A stretch of 64,000 nt of DNA, from assembly GCA_033239005.1 (NCBI GenBank), contig BSQZ01000006.1, positions 4,797,501 to 4,861,500 on the forward strand, given 5' to 3'. The position numbers and the translations under genes were made by a program. Positions 37,964 through 48,100 of this stretch are shown in pieces. This DNA is from Lamellibrachia satsuma. Lineage: Eukaryota; Annelida; Polychaeta; Sabellida; Siboglinidae. Position 1 is the stretch's first letter, and each line of letters starts with the position of its first letter. Under the pieces are notes generated by a model. It was not told the DNA's origin. It saw only the letters and a list, made by a program, of their open reading frames with translations, and made no database searches.

Positions 37964-38761
37964 ATAAATCTTCATTCTTTCAACTTTCCACCAAACTTGA
38001 TTAGTTGTTGGGTATCCCATGGCGCTATTAATCCCATGTTAGGCCATTGGCATCTCCTTGCATTCTCTCTAGCCACGTCCAGTCCACCATCTGTCCAATG
38101 CTTCATGTTGTCAATCCAGCCCATTTCTCTTCTATCTCTTTGTTTTTTCCTGGTAGTTTTCCTTTTATGCTGATAAGTACCAGGCTGTCTTGTCTTCTTT
38201 TCGGACAGCCATACTTAGCCAGCTTTCTTCTTAATGAAACTTACCAGACATTTCTCTTCCCTGTCCCCTACTTTATCTCTGACCCAAATGTTTTGCTCTG
38301 TGTCCAGCTTATCTTTGGATGTCAGTCGTGTTAAACCTTGTTAAATGACGTTGTGCTTTCAGTGGCAGAAGCTGGAGATGAGTATGATGGAACGACGCAA
38401 GATCATGTGCTCGGTGACGTTTCACATCATTGCGATCACATGCGTCATCTGGTCGTTGTACGTGCTCATCGACCGCACGACCGAAGAGATCCGCGCCGGC
38501 GTCCTCGAATGGCCGTTCTGGACAAAGTTGATCGTTGTCGCGATCGGATTCACAGGCGGACTCGTGTTCATGTACGTTCAGTGCAAGACGTATGCACAGC
38601 TATGTCGGCGATGGCGCGCATACAACCGCATCATATTTATACAGAACCTGCCGATGCGGGACAAAAAGGGTTCGGTGCCCATCACTGTGATGACAGGTAT
38701 GGGCACATCACAGGCAACAAAGCCAGAGGTGCACACGGTGCAAGAGACAGAATTGTTATAG
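17401..38761 (+). CDS. MARCHF8: membrane RING-CH E3 ubiquitin ligase, MARCHF1/8 type
   Basis: Three coding exons (17401-17541, 27985-28269, 38363-38761) join in phase 0 to 274 aa; human MARCHF8 has 291. The enzyme sits in endosomal and plasma membranes and ubiquitinates membrane proteins for endocytosis and lysosomal sorting. A RING-CH (C4HC3) domain spans residues about 80-130, with CRIC, CVC, HQSC and CELC as zinc ligands and the family block LQQWIKS. Two membrane helices follow, about 156-178 ([20 protein letters not shown]) and 198-215, with the linker EWPFWTKL. The cytosolic tail contains a [14 protein letters not shown] segment. MARCHF1 and MARCHF8 are not distinguishable here, and one ancestral gene is likely. 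Both introns are about 10 kb. Confidence 0.92.
19185..19620 (-). repeat. dispersed repeat family, copy 1 (reverse)
   Basis: In reverse complement it starts near TTAAAGGTCCCTCCTTAATT. It matches the copy at 51.3-51.7 kb over more than 200 bp, for example AACTTTGTCATGTGA, GATGGAAGTCA, CATTGACCCACA and TTTTGGATAT in the same order, then ATTCGACTG. No coding potential is recognised. Confidence 0.8.
19892..20000. repeat. 18-bp tandem repeat, about 6 copies
   Basis: The unit is GTCACCACTGTGATAGCT with C/T alternation at AGCT and AGCC. It is open on the minus strand as repeated TAITVV. Confidence 0.9.
20103..20198. repeat. (TA)n microsatellite
   Basis: A TA tract with scattered TATG interruptions at its right side. 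Confidence 0.95.
21018..21104. repeat. 44-bp direct duplication with internal inverted repeat
   Basis: Two copies of CAGATCTTATTATGGTATGT followed by TGTGAGTCATA and CCATACCATAAA lie head to tail with one difference (CATACC versus CATATC). Within each copy TATGGTATG and CATACCATA can pair. Confidence 0.9.
22480..22800 (+). repeat. dispersed repeat family, copy 2
   Basis: It shares, in order, AAAGTGG-TC-GGCTCTAT, AGTTCTTTTG, GATTTTAACAAAAGT-CGCA, TTATTAAACCGACT, CAGATTTGA-CATCA and CCTGATTC-CGATG with the copy at 36.6-37.0 kb. It carries an internal 35-bp duplication (about 22533-22600). Confidence 0.8.
23244..23744. mobile_element. MITE-like element with 24-bp inverted ends
   Basis: The left end at 23244-23268 contains GTGTCAAATCAACCAAT and the right end at 23721-23744 its exact inverse. 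The flanking GTCATTCC and inverse GTCAATCT also match partly. About 500 bp long, with no coding capacity. No target duplication could be fixed, so the superfamily is open. Confidence 0.65.
25205..25660. mobile_element. hAT-like non-autonomous fragment with 12-bp tandem
   Basis: It begins CAGGGTTGTAACGATTCAT, a typical hAT-type end, and carries repeated GATAC/ATCGCGAT words, ending near TATCGCGATGCGTATCGCG. Inside, the 12-bp unit TTTATTGTTATG is repeated about 7-8 times (25551-25636). No matching right terminus with a target duplication was found. Confidence 0.45.
27985..28269 (+). CDS. MARCHF8: MARCHF1/8 RING-CH exon
   Basis: Acceptor TTGCATAG (27977-27984) and donor GTACGT (28270), 95 codons, phase 0 at both ends. 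It encodes a Pro-rich lead-in, [29 protein letters not shown], then SCELCKFDF and KIKPFRK. All eight zinc ligands of the C4HC3 RING-CH domain are present. Confidence 0.95.
28500..30275. repeat. 29/30-bp minisatellite with higher-order structure, ~60 copies
   Basis: The base unit is CCCCTGGCTGACCTGTTCCT followed by TTACACTTCA. Units alternate between GGCTGACC and GGCAGACC or GGCATACC and between 30 and 29 bp, making a dimer of about 59-60 bp. A longer block marked by ACTTTCACCCC and TTAACTCCATGA recurs at 28681, 29049 and 29356, showing higher-order repeats of roughly 370 and 310 bp. The short plus frame at 29093-29341 comes from the repeat. Confidence 0.96.
30255..30460 (-). mobile_element. 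tRNA-derived SINE, diverged
   Basis: The reverse strand contains an A-box-like TGTGGTTAGAAC and a B-box-like AGAATCGAAAC, followed by CTTGGGCTATTTTGTTCAC. The same core (CTTGGGCAATTTCGTTCAC) is in the SINE at 56.2-56.5 kb. It abuts the right end of the minisatellite. Confidence 0.6.
30499..30748. repeat. 126-bp direct tandem duplication
   Basis: Two copies with a period of 126 bp, starting at TTGTCAGATCAGTGACTCCA (30501 and 30627), differ at only a few positions (for example AGATTTG versus GGTTTTG). No gene is seen in it. Confidence 0.9.
31120..31185. repeat. (GGT)n trinucleotide tract
   Basis: GGT units pass into GGC and AGC units (GCAGCAGCGGCGGCAG), then GGTGGTGG. Confidence 0.85.
31310..31640. 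repeat. degenerate ~28-bp tandem, CCTAAGACTTA core
   Basis: About a dozen copies of CCTTCCTAAGACTTA separated by GTGTCC/ATGTGTCC words of variable length. Confidence 0.85.
32670..32830 (+). pseudogene. LINE 3' ORF-end scrap
   Basis: In one plus frame about 32776-32815 encodes [15 protein letters not shown], which fits the DR..WR.MV signature at the end of many LINE ORF2 proteins. The flanking part is broken by stops. Identification rests on one short motif. Confidence 0.4.
33070..33250. repeat. degenerate CCTCCCACC-rich repeat
   Basis: AACCTCCCAC and related words recur roughly every 25-30 bp. Imperfect and low in complexity. Confidence 0.6.
33600..33720 (+). pseudogene. LINE 3' ORF-end scrap
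   Basis: The plus frame at about 33627-33685 encodes [17 protein letters not shown], matching the GRP..RW.KD....L tail of LINE ORF2 proteins, followed by stops. Confidence 0.45.
35870..36115 (+). pseudogene. LINE 3' ORF-end scrap
   Basis: The plus frame encodes EARCEGKRP, then after a stop [17 protein letters not shown] and [12 protein letters not shown], resembling a LINE ORF2 tail (GRGR, then RKD..RW). Weak but consistent with the two similar scraps upstream in the same intron and orientation. Confidence 0.35.
36585..36980 (+). repeat. dispersed repeat family, copy 3
   Basis: It begins near GTAAAGGTCCCTCCTCAG and shares the ordered words listed for the copy at 22.5 kb, including GCAAAAGTGGTCAGGCTCTA, TTAACAAAAGTTCGCAT, TATTAAACCGACTGCAT and CTGAGCCTGATTCCCGATG. 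Confidence 0.8.
37910..37960. repeat. (TA)n microsatellite
   Basis: A pure TA tract of about 50 bp in MARCHF1/8 intron 2. Confidence 0.95.
38363..38761 (+). CDS. MARCHF8: MARCHF1/8 membrane and tail exon
   Basis: Acceptor GTGCTTTCAG (ends 38362), phase 0, 132 codons plus TAG. It encodes [49 protein letters not shown] and the tail [11 protein letters not shown]. The codon-position composition is GC-richer than the surrounding intron, as expected for a real exon. The whole transmembrane and tail part is in one exon. Confidence 0.95.
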   Translation, partial: WQKLEMSMMERRKIMCSVTFHIIAITCVIWSLYVLIDRTTEEIRAGVLEWPFWTKLIVVAIGFTGGLVFMYVQCKTYAQLCRRWRAYNRIIFIQNLPMRDKKGSVPITVMTGMGTSQATKPEVHTVQETELL

Positions 38762-38985
38762 GTCTTGCTGCGGCATCAGTGTGTATAATGTGTTCGTATG
38801 TGTGTGTCTACCTATTGTATCATCTGAAGTGGCCTTCCAGATGCAGTGATGCTAGCTTCAGTGTGTTTATATATAGACCAGCACCCTTAGTATCTTCACA
38901 GGCAGGACAGTTGGACAGCTGGCCAAATTGTTGTTATGTCAAATTGACATCGACAGGTAAGACGCGAAATGTTGTATATAATTTA

Positions 38986-38991
38986 TACATA

Positions 38992-39027
<36 letters not shown>

Positions 39028-39069
39028 CACATATATATATATATATGTATATATATATGTATATATATA

Positions 39070-39159
<90 letters not shown>
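38986..39159. repeat. (TA)n microsatellite with TATG interruptions
   Basis: A TA tract about 225 bp after the MARCHF1/8 stop codon, possibly in the 3' UTR. A spurious long frame at 38338-39183 is its by-product together with a shadow of the last exon. Confidence 0.95.
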
Positions 39160-39161
<2 letters not shown>

Positions 39162-42100
39162 GCATTTCCTCAGAAAAACTTAAACTAGTCCATGGTAAGT
39201 GGCTCTTTGTGACCCTGGTAACAGGGGTCCAACCAGCTGGGAGTCCAGCAGTCATAGATAGAAACCAAGAGTGTCAACGGCTGCATGAAGACCCCCACTG
39301 CGACCTGCCTTTGTAACACCTCTCAAGCAAACAAACCACCGGTATTCTCGATTCTACCAGAAGACTGTGCGTGTATTCCAACACTAAACATCCATCAGGG
39401 ATATGTTTTCATGAATATTTTAAGGTGTGAAATCCTGGAATAGTGCTTTTATATCCCAGCTGGATATGTGATGGGGCTGGTGAATTGCGGTTGCCACGGC
39501 TTACATGATCTCTGGCACGGACACAGACCAACACTTGAGGCGGTTTACTAGCCATCAGTGCAGTGAAGAAATTAATCAGTCAGAGGCATTAAGGAGACAT
39601 TCAGCAGCCACTCATCTGGTCGAGTTGGCAGGCCATCTCTGTGTCGGAGCCCTTGCAGCCAATGCCTTGTCAAATCCTTTGTCCAAGTTGATGGCCTGCC
39701 ACACTGTATGCCAAGGTCACCGGAGGTCAATTGTCAATGTATTATGCGTGTGTAACCTGTGTCTCGATGTTTATTGTATACAGTCGTGAGAAACCAACCC
39801 ACCATCGGTGCTTTTTTGTCTTTCTCCTGGCTGCATGGGCCAGAGATGTAGGCTTAAGTACTGGTATATTAAGTACTGGTGTACTGCGTACAGGCAAGGC
39901 TGTTGATGTTTCATTTGTTGCTTTGTGGGGGGGTAAGATGGAATGCTGATTTGAAAGATGTGATATTTTACTCATTCTGCAAAGATTCACTCTGAAAATG
40001 AAGACGCATCCCGGAATACTTCCGGGATAAAATAACTGCATTGCCTACAGTTTCATGTACTTGAAACTATGTCTATGTTAAGCCTGTGTTTGGGTGATTC
40101 CAGTTCTTTAAGTGTGTAGTTATTTTGTATTCAGCAATGACTGTCTGTACGGGTTAAATTTAAGAGAACTTGAAGTAGTAGTAGCTTCCGTTTGCTTCAA
40201 CGTTTAAGTAACATTACTAATTTGTACATCGGCTTGGAATATGTTAGTTCATGTTAGGTGTACCTTGATGGTCCATCTGTGCCACATAAACGGGCACCAG
40301 TTTGTAAGTTAACCTCAGTCAGTGTTTGCTTGGAAGAGACTGGGAACTGTGGATGCCATTAGGATTTTTCCTGAGACATCCAGAGGAATCTAGGTAGGAG
40401 ATTGATGCCAAGGAGGAGGGCAAGGAATTGAAAAGGTATTGAAAATACTTTATAGAAGTTAAACATTTGGTAATGGTGACATAATAAAAATGTAAAGGGT
40501 TTTCTTTCAAATAAACAATTTTTGCACCATGGAATACCTTGGGGATTAAGACAGTGTTTGTTATCACCCATCTCTAGGGAATATTAAATTGCATGTGCCT
40601 AGGGTGGGATATTATAATAATTTGGGTCTAAATGCCAGGGGGATCCCAGTTCCCCTCATAGAAGCACTAGCAGATCTATATTTCTTTGTCTTGTCCTGGT
40701 TCAATACAGTTGATGGATTCCCATCATGTCAGGTGACCTTGTCATCGACCTCGTTCCAGCAGTTCTTTGCCCTTCATTGGAACTCCATTACATTACATTA
40801 CTGATTGCATCATTTCTTTATCTTCTGTTCTCCATGTCTAGTCCATTCTCTTTACTACCAGTTCCATTGCCAGGCGGCATATTCTGCAATTTTAGCAAAA
40901 TGTTTATTATTAGTTCACAAATGTCGCTTAAATGAATATTAAAATGTCCATTTTCTAGAAGAAAGCATCTGAACCTATTGCAGATATTTGTCATTTGCCG
41001 TTATTGATACAAACCACTTTTATTCCACTGACAAAACCATCAAAAAATAGTTAATTGACATTCAGCGATAGTAAAAATGCTTCAGTAATAAATATCATGG
41101 TAATATATTAGGATTAATATAATAAAAGTAGTAATAGTAATGAATTGTTTATGATACGATCCATGTCTGATTCCAATACTCCATAGGTAGGTTGTCAGCT
41201 GATATTAATTAACCACACTCCAGTCAGCAAACCTTCATTGATAAGCCATTTATTTAGCAGAAATACTCCTAGTACCAAACTAGTAACAAACTTATTTTGA
41301 TACTGTATGTAGATCGTTTATTGATTTGCAACCTGTCAGAATAATAAGGCGAAGAAAATAACTTATCAGGAATCTATTAATAAAATTACATTAGAAATAT
41401 GTTGTGTCTTTGCAAGGCGATTGTCAGGTAAAAGTTGTGATATGGTGGATAAATTAATTGGTTATATGCTTGGGGGATGCTTAGACTTTAGTGATATTCA
41501 TGCAGTAGAACTAATACTAAATGCAAATAGTGGCAACATTGAAATATAAATTGAAGTTTGATGTGGGAAATCTATAAATTAATGTTATATCCTGCTGGCG
41601 TCTTTAAAATAATGTGGGCTCTGCTTAACGCAATCGTGGATAACAGAATCAGCCGTTTAGTAGAACCAAATATATTGGCTCAGACAGAATCATTCCCTGT
41701 TCCCGCTGTATTAAAATGCATAACTTAATTTGCTCTGGCCCAAAGTGGTTCTATCAAGTACAGTCTACTGTATCATTATTTTCTTGTGAAGACTAGCAGA
41801 ATCATAAACAGTTTTTGATTGTAAATAACACTAATTTCAGCAACAAAAATATTGAATCTATAAATCAGCAGAAGCAAGTTTATTGTATGTGTATAATTAT
41901 ATGTGTATAAAACATCTATACCTTGTATTTGGACAGTTTAGAAAGTATCAACCAAGCAGGAATCCAGAGCCATGAGTGATGAATTATAAAGGCTGATATT
42001 TAGTGTAATTAACATTATACAGATATATTAGCATTATTAACATCGTTACTATGAAATCATGAAAAACAACCTTCTCAGAGAGTTTCTGACCCAGCAAGAA

Positions 42101-43711
42101 CGTCGATTCATTCAGTTGCTTCATTGGTTTTAATCCACGAACAATTGGCCATGCTCGTCTGACACGGCTGCGGAGGAGTAAGCATTACCAGGTGATCCTG
42201 AATAGTCTACTAATGAAGGCAGTCTCGGAGCACACCTGTCTCGCAAGTCCACAAATTAATGTTATGTTGTATCACAGTGGTGCCACGTCACTGGTGACAC
42301 GTCACAGTGGTGCCACTGTCTCTGACATGCTGTCAGTATGTCATGTCTATGGTGAATGTTTTGTTCTCTCACTGTGCTTGCATTTGTAGGGCAATCACAC
42401 ACCCATGCTAGTTTTCATATGCGGACATGTGTGATAACATTAGAAATATAAGTGTATTATTTGACGAAGATGTGGTTATATTATATACCCATCACAGATT
42501 TTATAGGCTGAATGAGAAGTGGCTGTAAAAGTTGTCTACAAGTAAACACTGTGATTAATGAATGTTGAATGTCTGCATCTGCTGTGAGTAACAGAGTATG
42601 TTGTAAATCAGATTTATTCAGAAGACGGCAGATTTATTTATACAGTCCTGTTGCAAGCTCTTTATTGTTAGCGCACCAAAAAATAAGGAGGGACTCTGGC
42701 AGAATGGATGTTAATTTAAACAGCATGGGATTAACTAAGTGTCAATACAAATGCAATCCAAAGTTGTGAACAACCATGGATGATTGTTCAGCTTCAAACT
42801 ATATGTTACAACAGTAATGTGTTACAAGTCATGATTCCTTTTTTCTGTTTACTCTCAACGTGCTATGAATGCAGCAGCGAAAGCTTATCCAGTTCGTACA
42901 AAGGCTTTAGTTCAGAAACACATAACTGTACACAATGTGCATGCTACTGTTGATGAGATGTGATGAAAATCATTTCTGTTGAGAAATGTTTGGTCAGAAA
43001 TATCAGTTATTGAAAACTGGATGTGGATAAAAACAATATGATTGTATTTTTTGACTAAAATTATGTAGACGTGAAAGCAGTATTATATCACTGCAGCTTT
43101 GCTCCGACACACAGGAAGCATTGCTGGGGGTGGTCAAGGCTGGTGCTGCTACCTGTTGTAAAGCTGTGAGTTATTACACTGTGGCGTCAGATGAATCAAT
43201 ATTGATGTTTCACAACACCTGCTCTAGCACCAATGCCTTATACCTGAATGTGATGTTCTAATAAAAGTGCTCTTTTTTGGAGCTCAGGGCAAGTGTTGTT
43301 TAAGTGGCCCTGAAATGTGCGTATGTGTGTGCGTGTTCACTTCCTGTATGAAATTCGTGAAATTTAAACCTCATTTAAAATTTTTTTTAATTTTGTAATA
43401 TTGGCATGGTCCAGTTAAGCAAGAAGTCGATGACTGGTACTTGAAAGCTATATTGGTGCAGTGCTGCACAGGGAGATATCAAATGTATTAACTTAATTAA
43501 CAGAACATCACTATCAAATAATCACATTTAATATGCAGTCTGCATTTTATTAGGAACTTAAGGGTAACGGCTGATTAATTGTATTAGTGGTACATATATA
43601 ATTATAGCCGTCTTGCAACACGGAGGGGTATCGTACTGAACATTTGCAGGTGAAAGGAAATAACTGATGGAATATGGTCCTGGAGTATGTTGTGTTGATC
43701 AGTGCTATCTA
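39160..43711. other. intergenic, nothing recognised
   Basis: Reading frames below 100 codons without known motifs. AATAAA near 40511 could end a long MARCHF1/8 3' UTR, but this cannot be shown. Mostly AT-rich. Confidence 0.45.
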
Positions 43712-43755
43712 AGCTGACGTAATCATCAACTTTGTAGTTGATGATTACGCCAGCT
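43712..43755. repeat. 20-bp stem, 4-nt loop inverted repeat
   Basis: Left arm 43712-43731 (AGCTGACGTAATCATCAACT) pairs with right arm 43736-43755 with one mismatch (GACG versus CGCC side), around the loop TTGT. The arm includes a TGACGTAA word. Confidence 0.9.
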
Positions 43756-44187
43756 GTAGCAATATATCACTGCCAGCTTGTTGAACATTTTGAAATATAT
43801 TGTAAATTTGATTTGTCCAAGGCTATATGATCAGTTGTTCTCTATAGGAGCATAACAATCACAACTGCGTAAGTTCCATCTCTTACTGTTTGCTCGTCAT
43901 GTCTTACAGATTTTCTTAAATTTAACAGATCCTCAGTTCAAAGCACGTCTGAAGAGTGACTCACAAATATTTCAGCAGTGCGCAGTTGAAAGCGCTAAAG
44001 TCTGGTAAGATCCAATCAATATATATATGATATATCCCAGTTTGTATTGCAAGCTCCCTTTGAGCAAACCAGCAGACATGTTCATCTAGAGTCTAACAGA
44101 TTTATGTAATCCCGCACTACAGGGTTAGCAACTATGCAGATGCTTAATTGACTTGATTTGGGAAACTATCACTGTCAAGCATAATTT

Positions 44188-44193
44188 TTTATT
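44188..44193 (-). terminator. possible PFDN1 polyadenylation signal
   Basis: The plus strand reads TTTATT, giving AATAAA on the minus strand about 900 bp after the PFDN1 stop codon. It is the first clear one I noticed downstream. Not proven. Confidence 0.3.
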
Positions 44194-45086
44194 CTAAAGC
44201 TGACGATAAGCTTGAGAATGGTCAAAAACTGCACCAACTCTACCGAATGACAAGAGGAACAACATCAAAATAAATTACATACTTTATGTTGTAAATAATA
44301 ACAACATTAGTGTCATGTTCTTTAAAGGTAATATACAGCGATTTTCATTGGCAAACTTGTAGGGAACTACCGGGTATAAATGATCTTTCGTGTATAACTA
44401 AAATGTCTAAATTCTATTAACTTATCAACCTCAAATTACATCTAAATTTACAATATTATACTATAGGTTTTAATTTTTTTTTTTGTAGGCTCTATATTTA
44501 CCGTTAGCCATTGTAGAGACGGGAATAAAAAAAATCCAAGAACAAAAAAGAACTGGTCCTACAAACTTGCCGAATGACATCATCTTTTTTTCAGTTCGAG
44601 AGAACTGTTTTACAGCTGGACATTGCGATACTGATATGTATTAGTATTTTATAACATTTTGGTGCTGTACACAATTTGGGGATGAAATAAAATAACCAAG
44701 TTTTACAACATATAAAGACCGCCGTTCTGTCTATTTTAGCATCAGCCAAAGAAAATCGCTATAGATTGGCTTTAACAACGGACTTAACATCCGTTACAAA
44801 GACAAACAAGACCTTGCCTGCATCGACACCAACGGCACAAAATAGGTGATGAATAACAGTAATGGCTGGCAGAAGAAGGTATTGGATATGGCTCCAATTT
44901 GTAATATAAAACTAGCTAGGATGACACAGACGAAACAACATTGCAACCGGTTCTGCGTCACCAACATTACTCTTCAGGTGCAGTCCTTGTTTTACAGAAA
45001 CCTATAACTACTTCTAGATCAAACAAAGTCTCACAAAAGGTAGTACCAGATGAAACAGCATTGTAGCAGGTTCTAAGATTATGCCA

Positions 45087-45179
45087 CTATTTCTGTGCAT
45101 CCTTGCGCTTCGACAGCACCATTTCTCTGAGATTGTCTTCGCTCTCCTTTATACTTCTCTCCAGGTATGTCTTGTTGGC
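45087..45179 (-). CDS. PFDN1: PFDN1 coding exon 4
   Basis: Acceptor TTTCAG (45180-45185 side), phase 0. It encodes ANKTYLERSIKESEDNLREM and VLSKRKDAQK, then TAG at 45089-45087. It is the C-terminal helix of the second coiled coil. Confidence 0.94.
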   Translation of the reverse strand, partial: ANKTYLERSIKESEDNLREMVLSKRKDAQK

Positions 45180-48100
45180 CTGAAACATAAATATGCATTG
45201 AATATGTTTCAATGGAATAGATAGTTATTATCAAGACAATATCATTTTATATTTTAAAACTAAATATTAACCAACAGAATGAATAAATTATTTTAATAAT
45301 CGATCAAAGTACGTTATCATTTGAGTATAAGTTCCACAACAAAGTACCCAAGCACACAGACAATAAATAATAACAAATATGACTATAGTACTTGGTTTCA
45401 TCTTTAAACGAATGAAAGTATAATATATTCAGCAACTTAGTTACACACACCACGCATTGTAGGCAAAGTGTAATCAGAGATGTTAACTATAGGCTTGTTG
45501 ACTCGAGTCTTAGGGGTTGATTTAAAGTTAGGGGCTGACTCAAGTCGCCCATTTTTATGACTTGGAATTCAGAGAGATGATTCGAGACTTGACATGTATT
45601 TGCCAGTTATTGACTTGCCAACAAGTCTGGTGTTAACAACAATAACTCTTACTCAAAAATGTTTTTCAAATACATATAGGGTTGTCTCACTTGAATGGTC
45701 TTAATCTTTTCATCACTTGTCTTCATTTTGTCTTCAATGTTTTTCTTGATTGTGTCGACTGGCTGAAGAATGAACCTGTGGTTGAGAAACGACACGCATT
45801 TTGATCAGGCTTGTTAACAAATGCATTTGAATGCGCATTCAAAGGCCTCCATAAAATTGTAAATGCATTTGCATTCGCACCTTAAACATTTGCATGCGAC
45901 CCACAAACATTTGACATGCCTGAGCTGTTATTCATACAACATGAAAAGACGAACTGGTCTATAAGTTGGTGGCTTCAGAGATTACCTGTTCATTGAAACA
46001 AATCAAACAATGCAGCCAAATGACTCCTTGTGTTGTGTTGGCACTGTTGGGGTGGCACTGTTGGGGTGGCACTGTTGGGGTGGGTTGGGGTGGCACTGTT
46101 GGGGTGGGTTGGGGTGGCACTGTTGGGGTGGGTTGGGGTGGCACTGTTGGGGTGGCAGCTCATTGGGGGAGTAAACATTAGCAATGCCAGCCCTAAATAT
46201 TTACAGCCAGAGAGAGTGATTAGTGGTAACTGTAATTATCCACCAGGTTATCTTCCCAGTGACCCCACCAGTGGACAGTCTATTGTCTTGGGTTCCCCTT
46301 CCATTAAGGCCTACCTGAAGGATTAGCCTTTCATTCCCTGCCATCTTTCCCAGTAAAATGTTTATATAAAGCCAAATCATTTGAAATTAATTCAAATGCA
46401 TTTGCAAATGTGTAACCAAAACATATGAGCGAAGTCACGAAAAATGGAACACTCTGATTTTGTAAACTTTGCTGTTTGGTTGTTTAGATTAATATCCCAC
46501 TTTTAATTTTTTTAGGGATAAAAAATGGTTTTATCTTTCAGAAAAGACAACTTTGGCAAGTTTCATCAAAGTTTGCCTCTTCTACAGCTTTACGATGGCC
46601 TAAAAATTGGGGTATTTTTGCATAAAAATGTAAAAACTTTCGACGATGGCATTTCGTGTGTAAAAATAAAAATTATACGAAAGTATGGATGCCTCCTTTT
46701 ATTTTTTTGTGTTGAATATATACCCAAGGTACATTTGAATGAAAAAATTAACTGTGTACTCCCACCCATTGCTAAGTTATTGAGGTGGGAACCTGGCGTT
46801 GTTTTTCAAGAGACAGCAGTTTTGTGTGGTAGCTGTATCACGATCTGTCTAAGAAAAAGGTAAGTGGCTAAATTAACATTAAAAAAAAATAATTTCTGCC
46901 TTACAACTGATTTCCAAAAAAAAGAAATTGAACAAACATTGTAAGTCATACAAATTTTTTGTGTGGAAAACAGTGAAAAAAATTCCGTCCCCTTATGTCG
47001 TGTCTGTCACACCCTATTTTCCCATAAAAGTAAGAGGGAGAAAAATATGAAAAAATATGCTATATACAGCTTGAACCATTTGCAATTCACAGATACAAAA
47101 TCATTAATCAGTGAGTTGGTGTTATGAAGTGGCAAAGGATTTATCAATTCTGTCCCTCGAAATATTGCGTACGTCACACTGTGACAGATGCGACATAAGT
47201 ACCAGAATAACCAATTTGCTGTAGTAAATTAATGTTATTTGCAGTTATATGATAAAGACTGTTAAGCCGGGGTGGGTGTGTGAGGATAAGCTCTCACTAC
47301 TTATAAAATGCCCCAAAGGCGTGCATCTCGTAAAGCCTCTGACAGTCCAGTCCAGTCCAGCTCCTGGCCTTCTTGCAGCAGAACTGTTTTTACTGACAGG
47401 AGAAGGGGCAAAGGCGGCTAACTGGCGCCTTAAAACCAGAAGCTTTGGGCAGATGGGGCTCGTTAACCTTGACTGGTCGCCCGTCTAGGAGAACTAGGTA
47501 AACTCTTATTTCAAACCTTCGCTGCCTTGTGGCTATACCCTCTCATGGGGAAGGCTAGGGGAGTAAACCCTACACAAATCCGGAGTGGAGCCCCGAAGAC
47601 CGTCTGGTGATCACGTTGTCACTTTTCCGGCAGCTCCTGCAGCCAAACTGGTGCCAAACGTCATGTTTCGCATTCCTTTGGATCCCACCGGTAAGGCCAA
47701 GAGCGGGATCCTGATGACTGGGCAACCCAGGATCTCTTAACTCTTGCCCAGGCTTGCGCCCTGGAAAGGCTACTCCAGCCTCATTTCACAGTGTGGAACT
47801 AACATGGGAGACAGCAGTTACGAGTGATAAGCCCAACTCGATTGGCATAGAGTGCGGGCGCTACGGGTTGTCTCTGACGGTGGGAGTGTCTCACTGGTCA
47901 GCTACCGCCCGCCTAAGCTGGGCAGTCCCCAGCCAATAAGGTGCTGACTCGCCAACATCTGCCTGCTTCAATGGGTGCTTGGAGCTTAGTGTTTAGGCAC
48001 AACAAGCAGATGGAACACTGCACCAGGCAAACAACGAAAAGAGGTACCCAGCACTTCGCTTCGCAAGCTGGAATGTATGGACCATGTGTCCCGGTATCTC

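Larger units (their letters stand above)
28270..38362 (+). other. MARCHF1/8 intron 2 (10.1 kb)
   Basis: It holds a large minisatellite, a SINE, LINE 3' scraps, a dispersed-repeat copy and a TA tract. No further exon is needed: the RING and membrane exons join directly in phase. Confidence 0.7.

Noticed and set aside
38338..39183. A 281-codon frame over the last MARCHF1/8 exon
   Set aside because: It is an out-of-frame shadow of that exon continuing into a TA tract. The correct frame has clear MARCHF1/8 homology.
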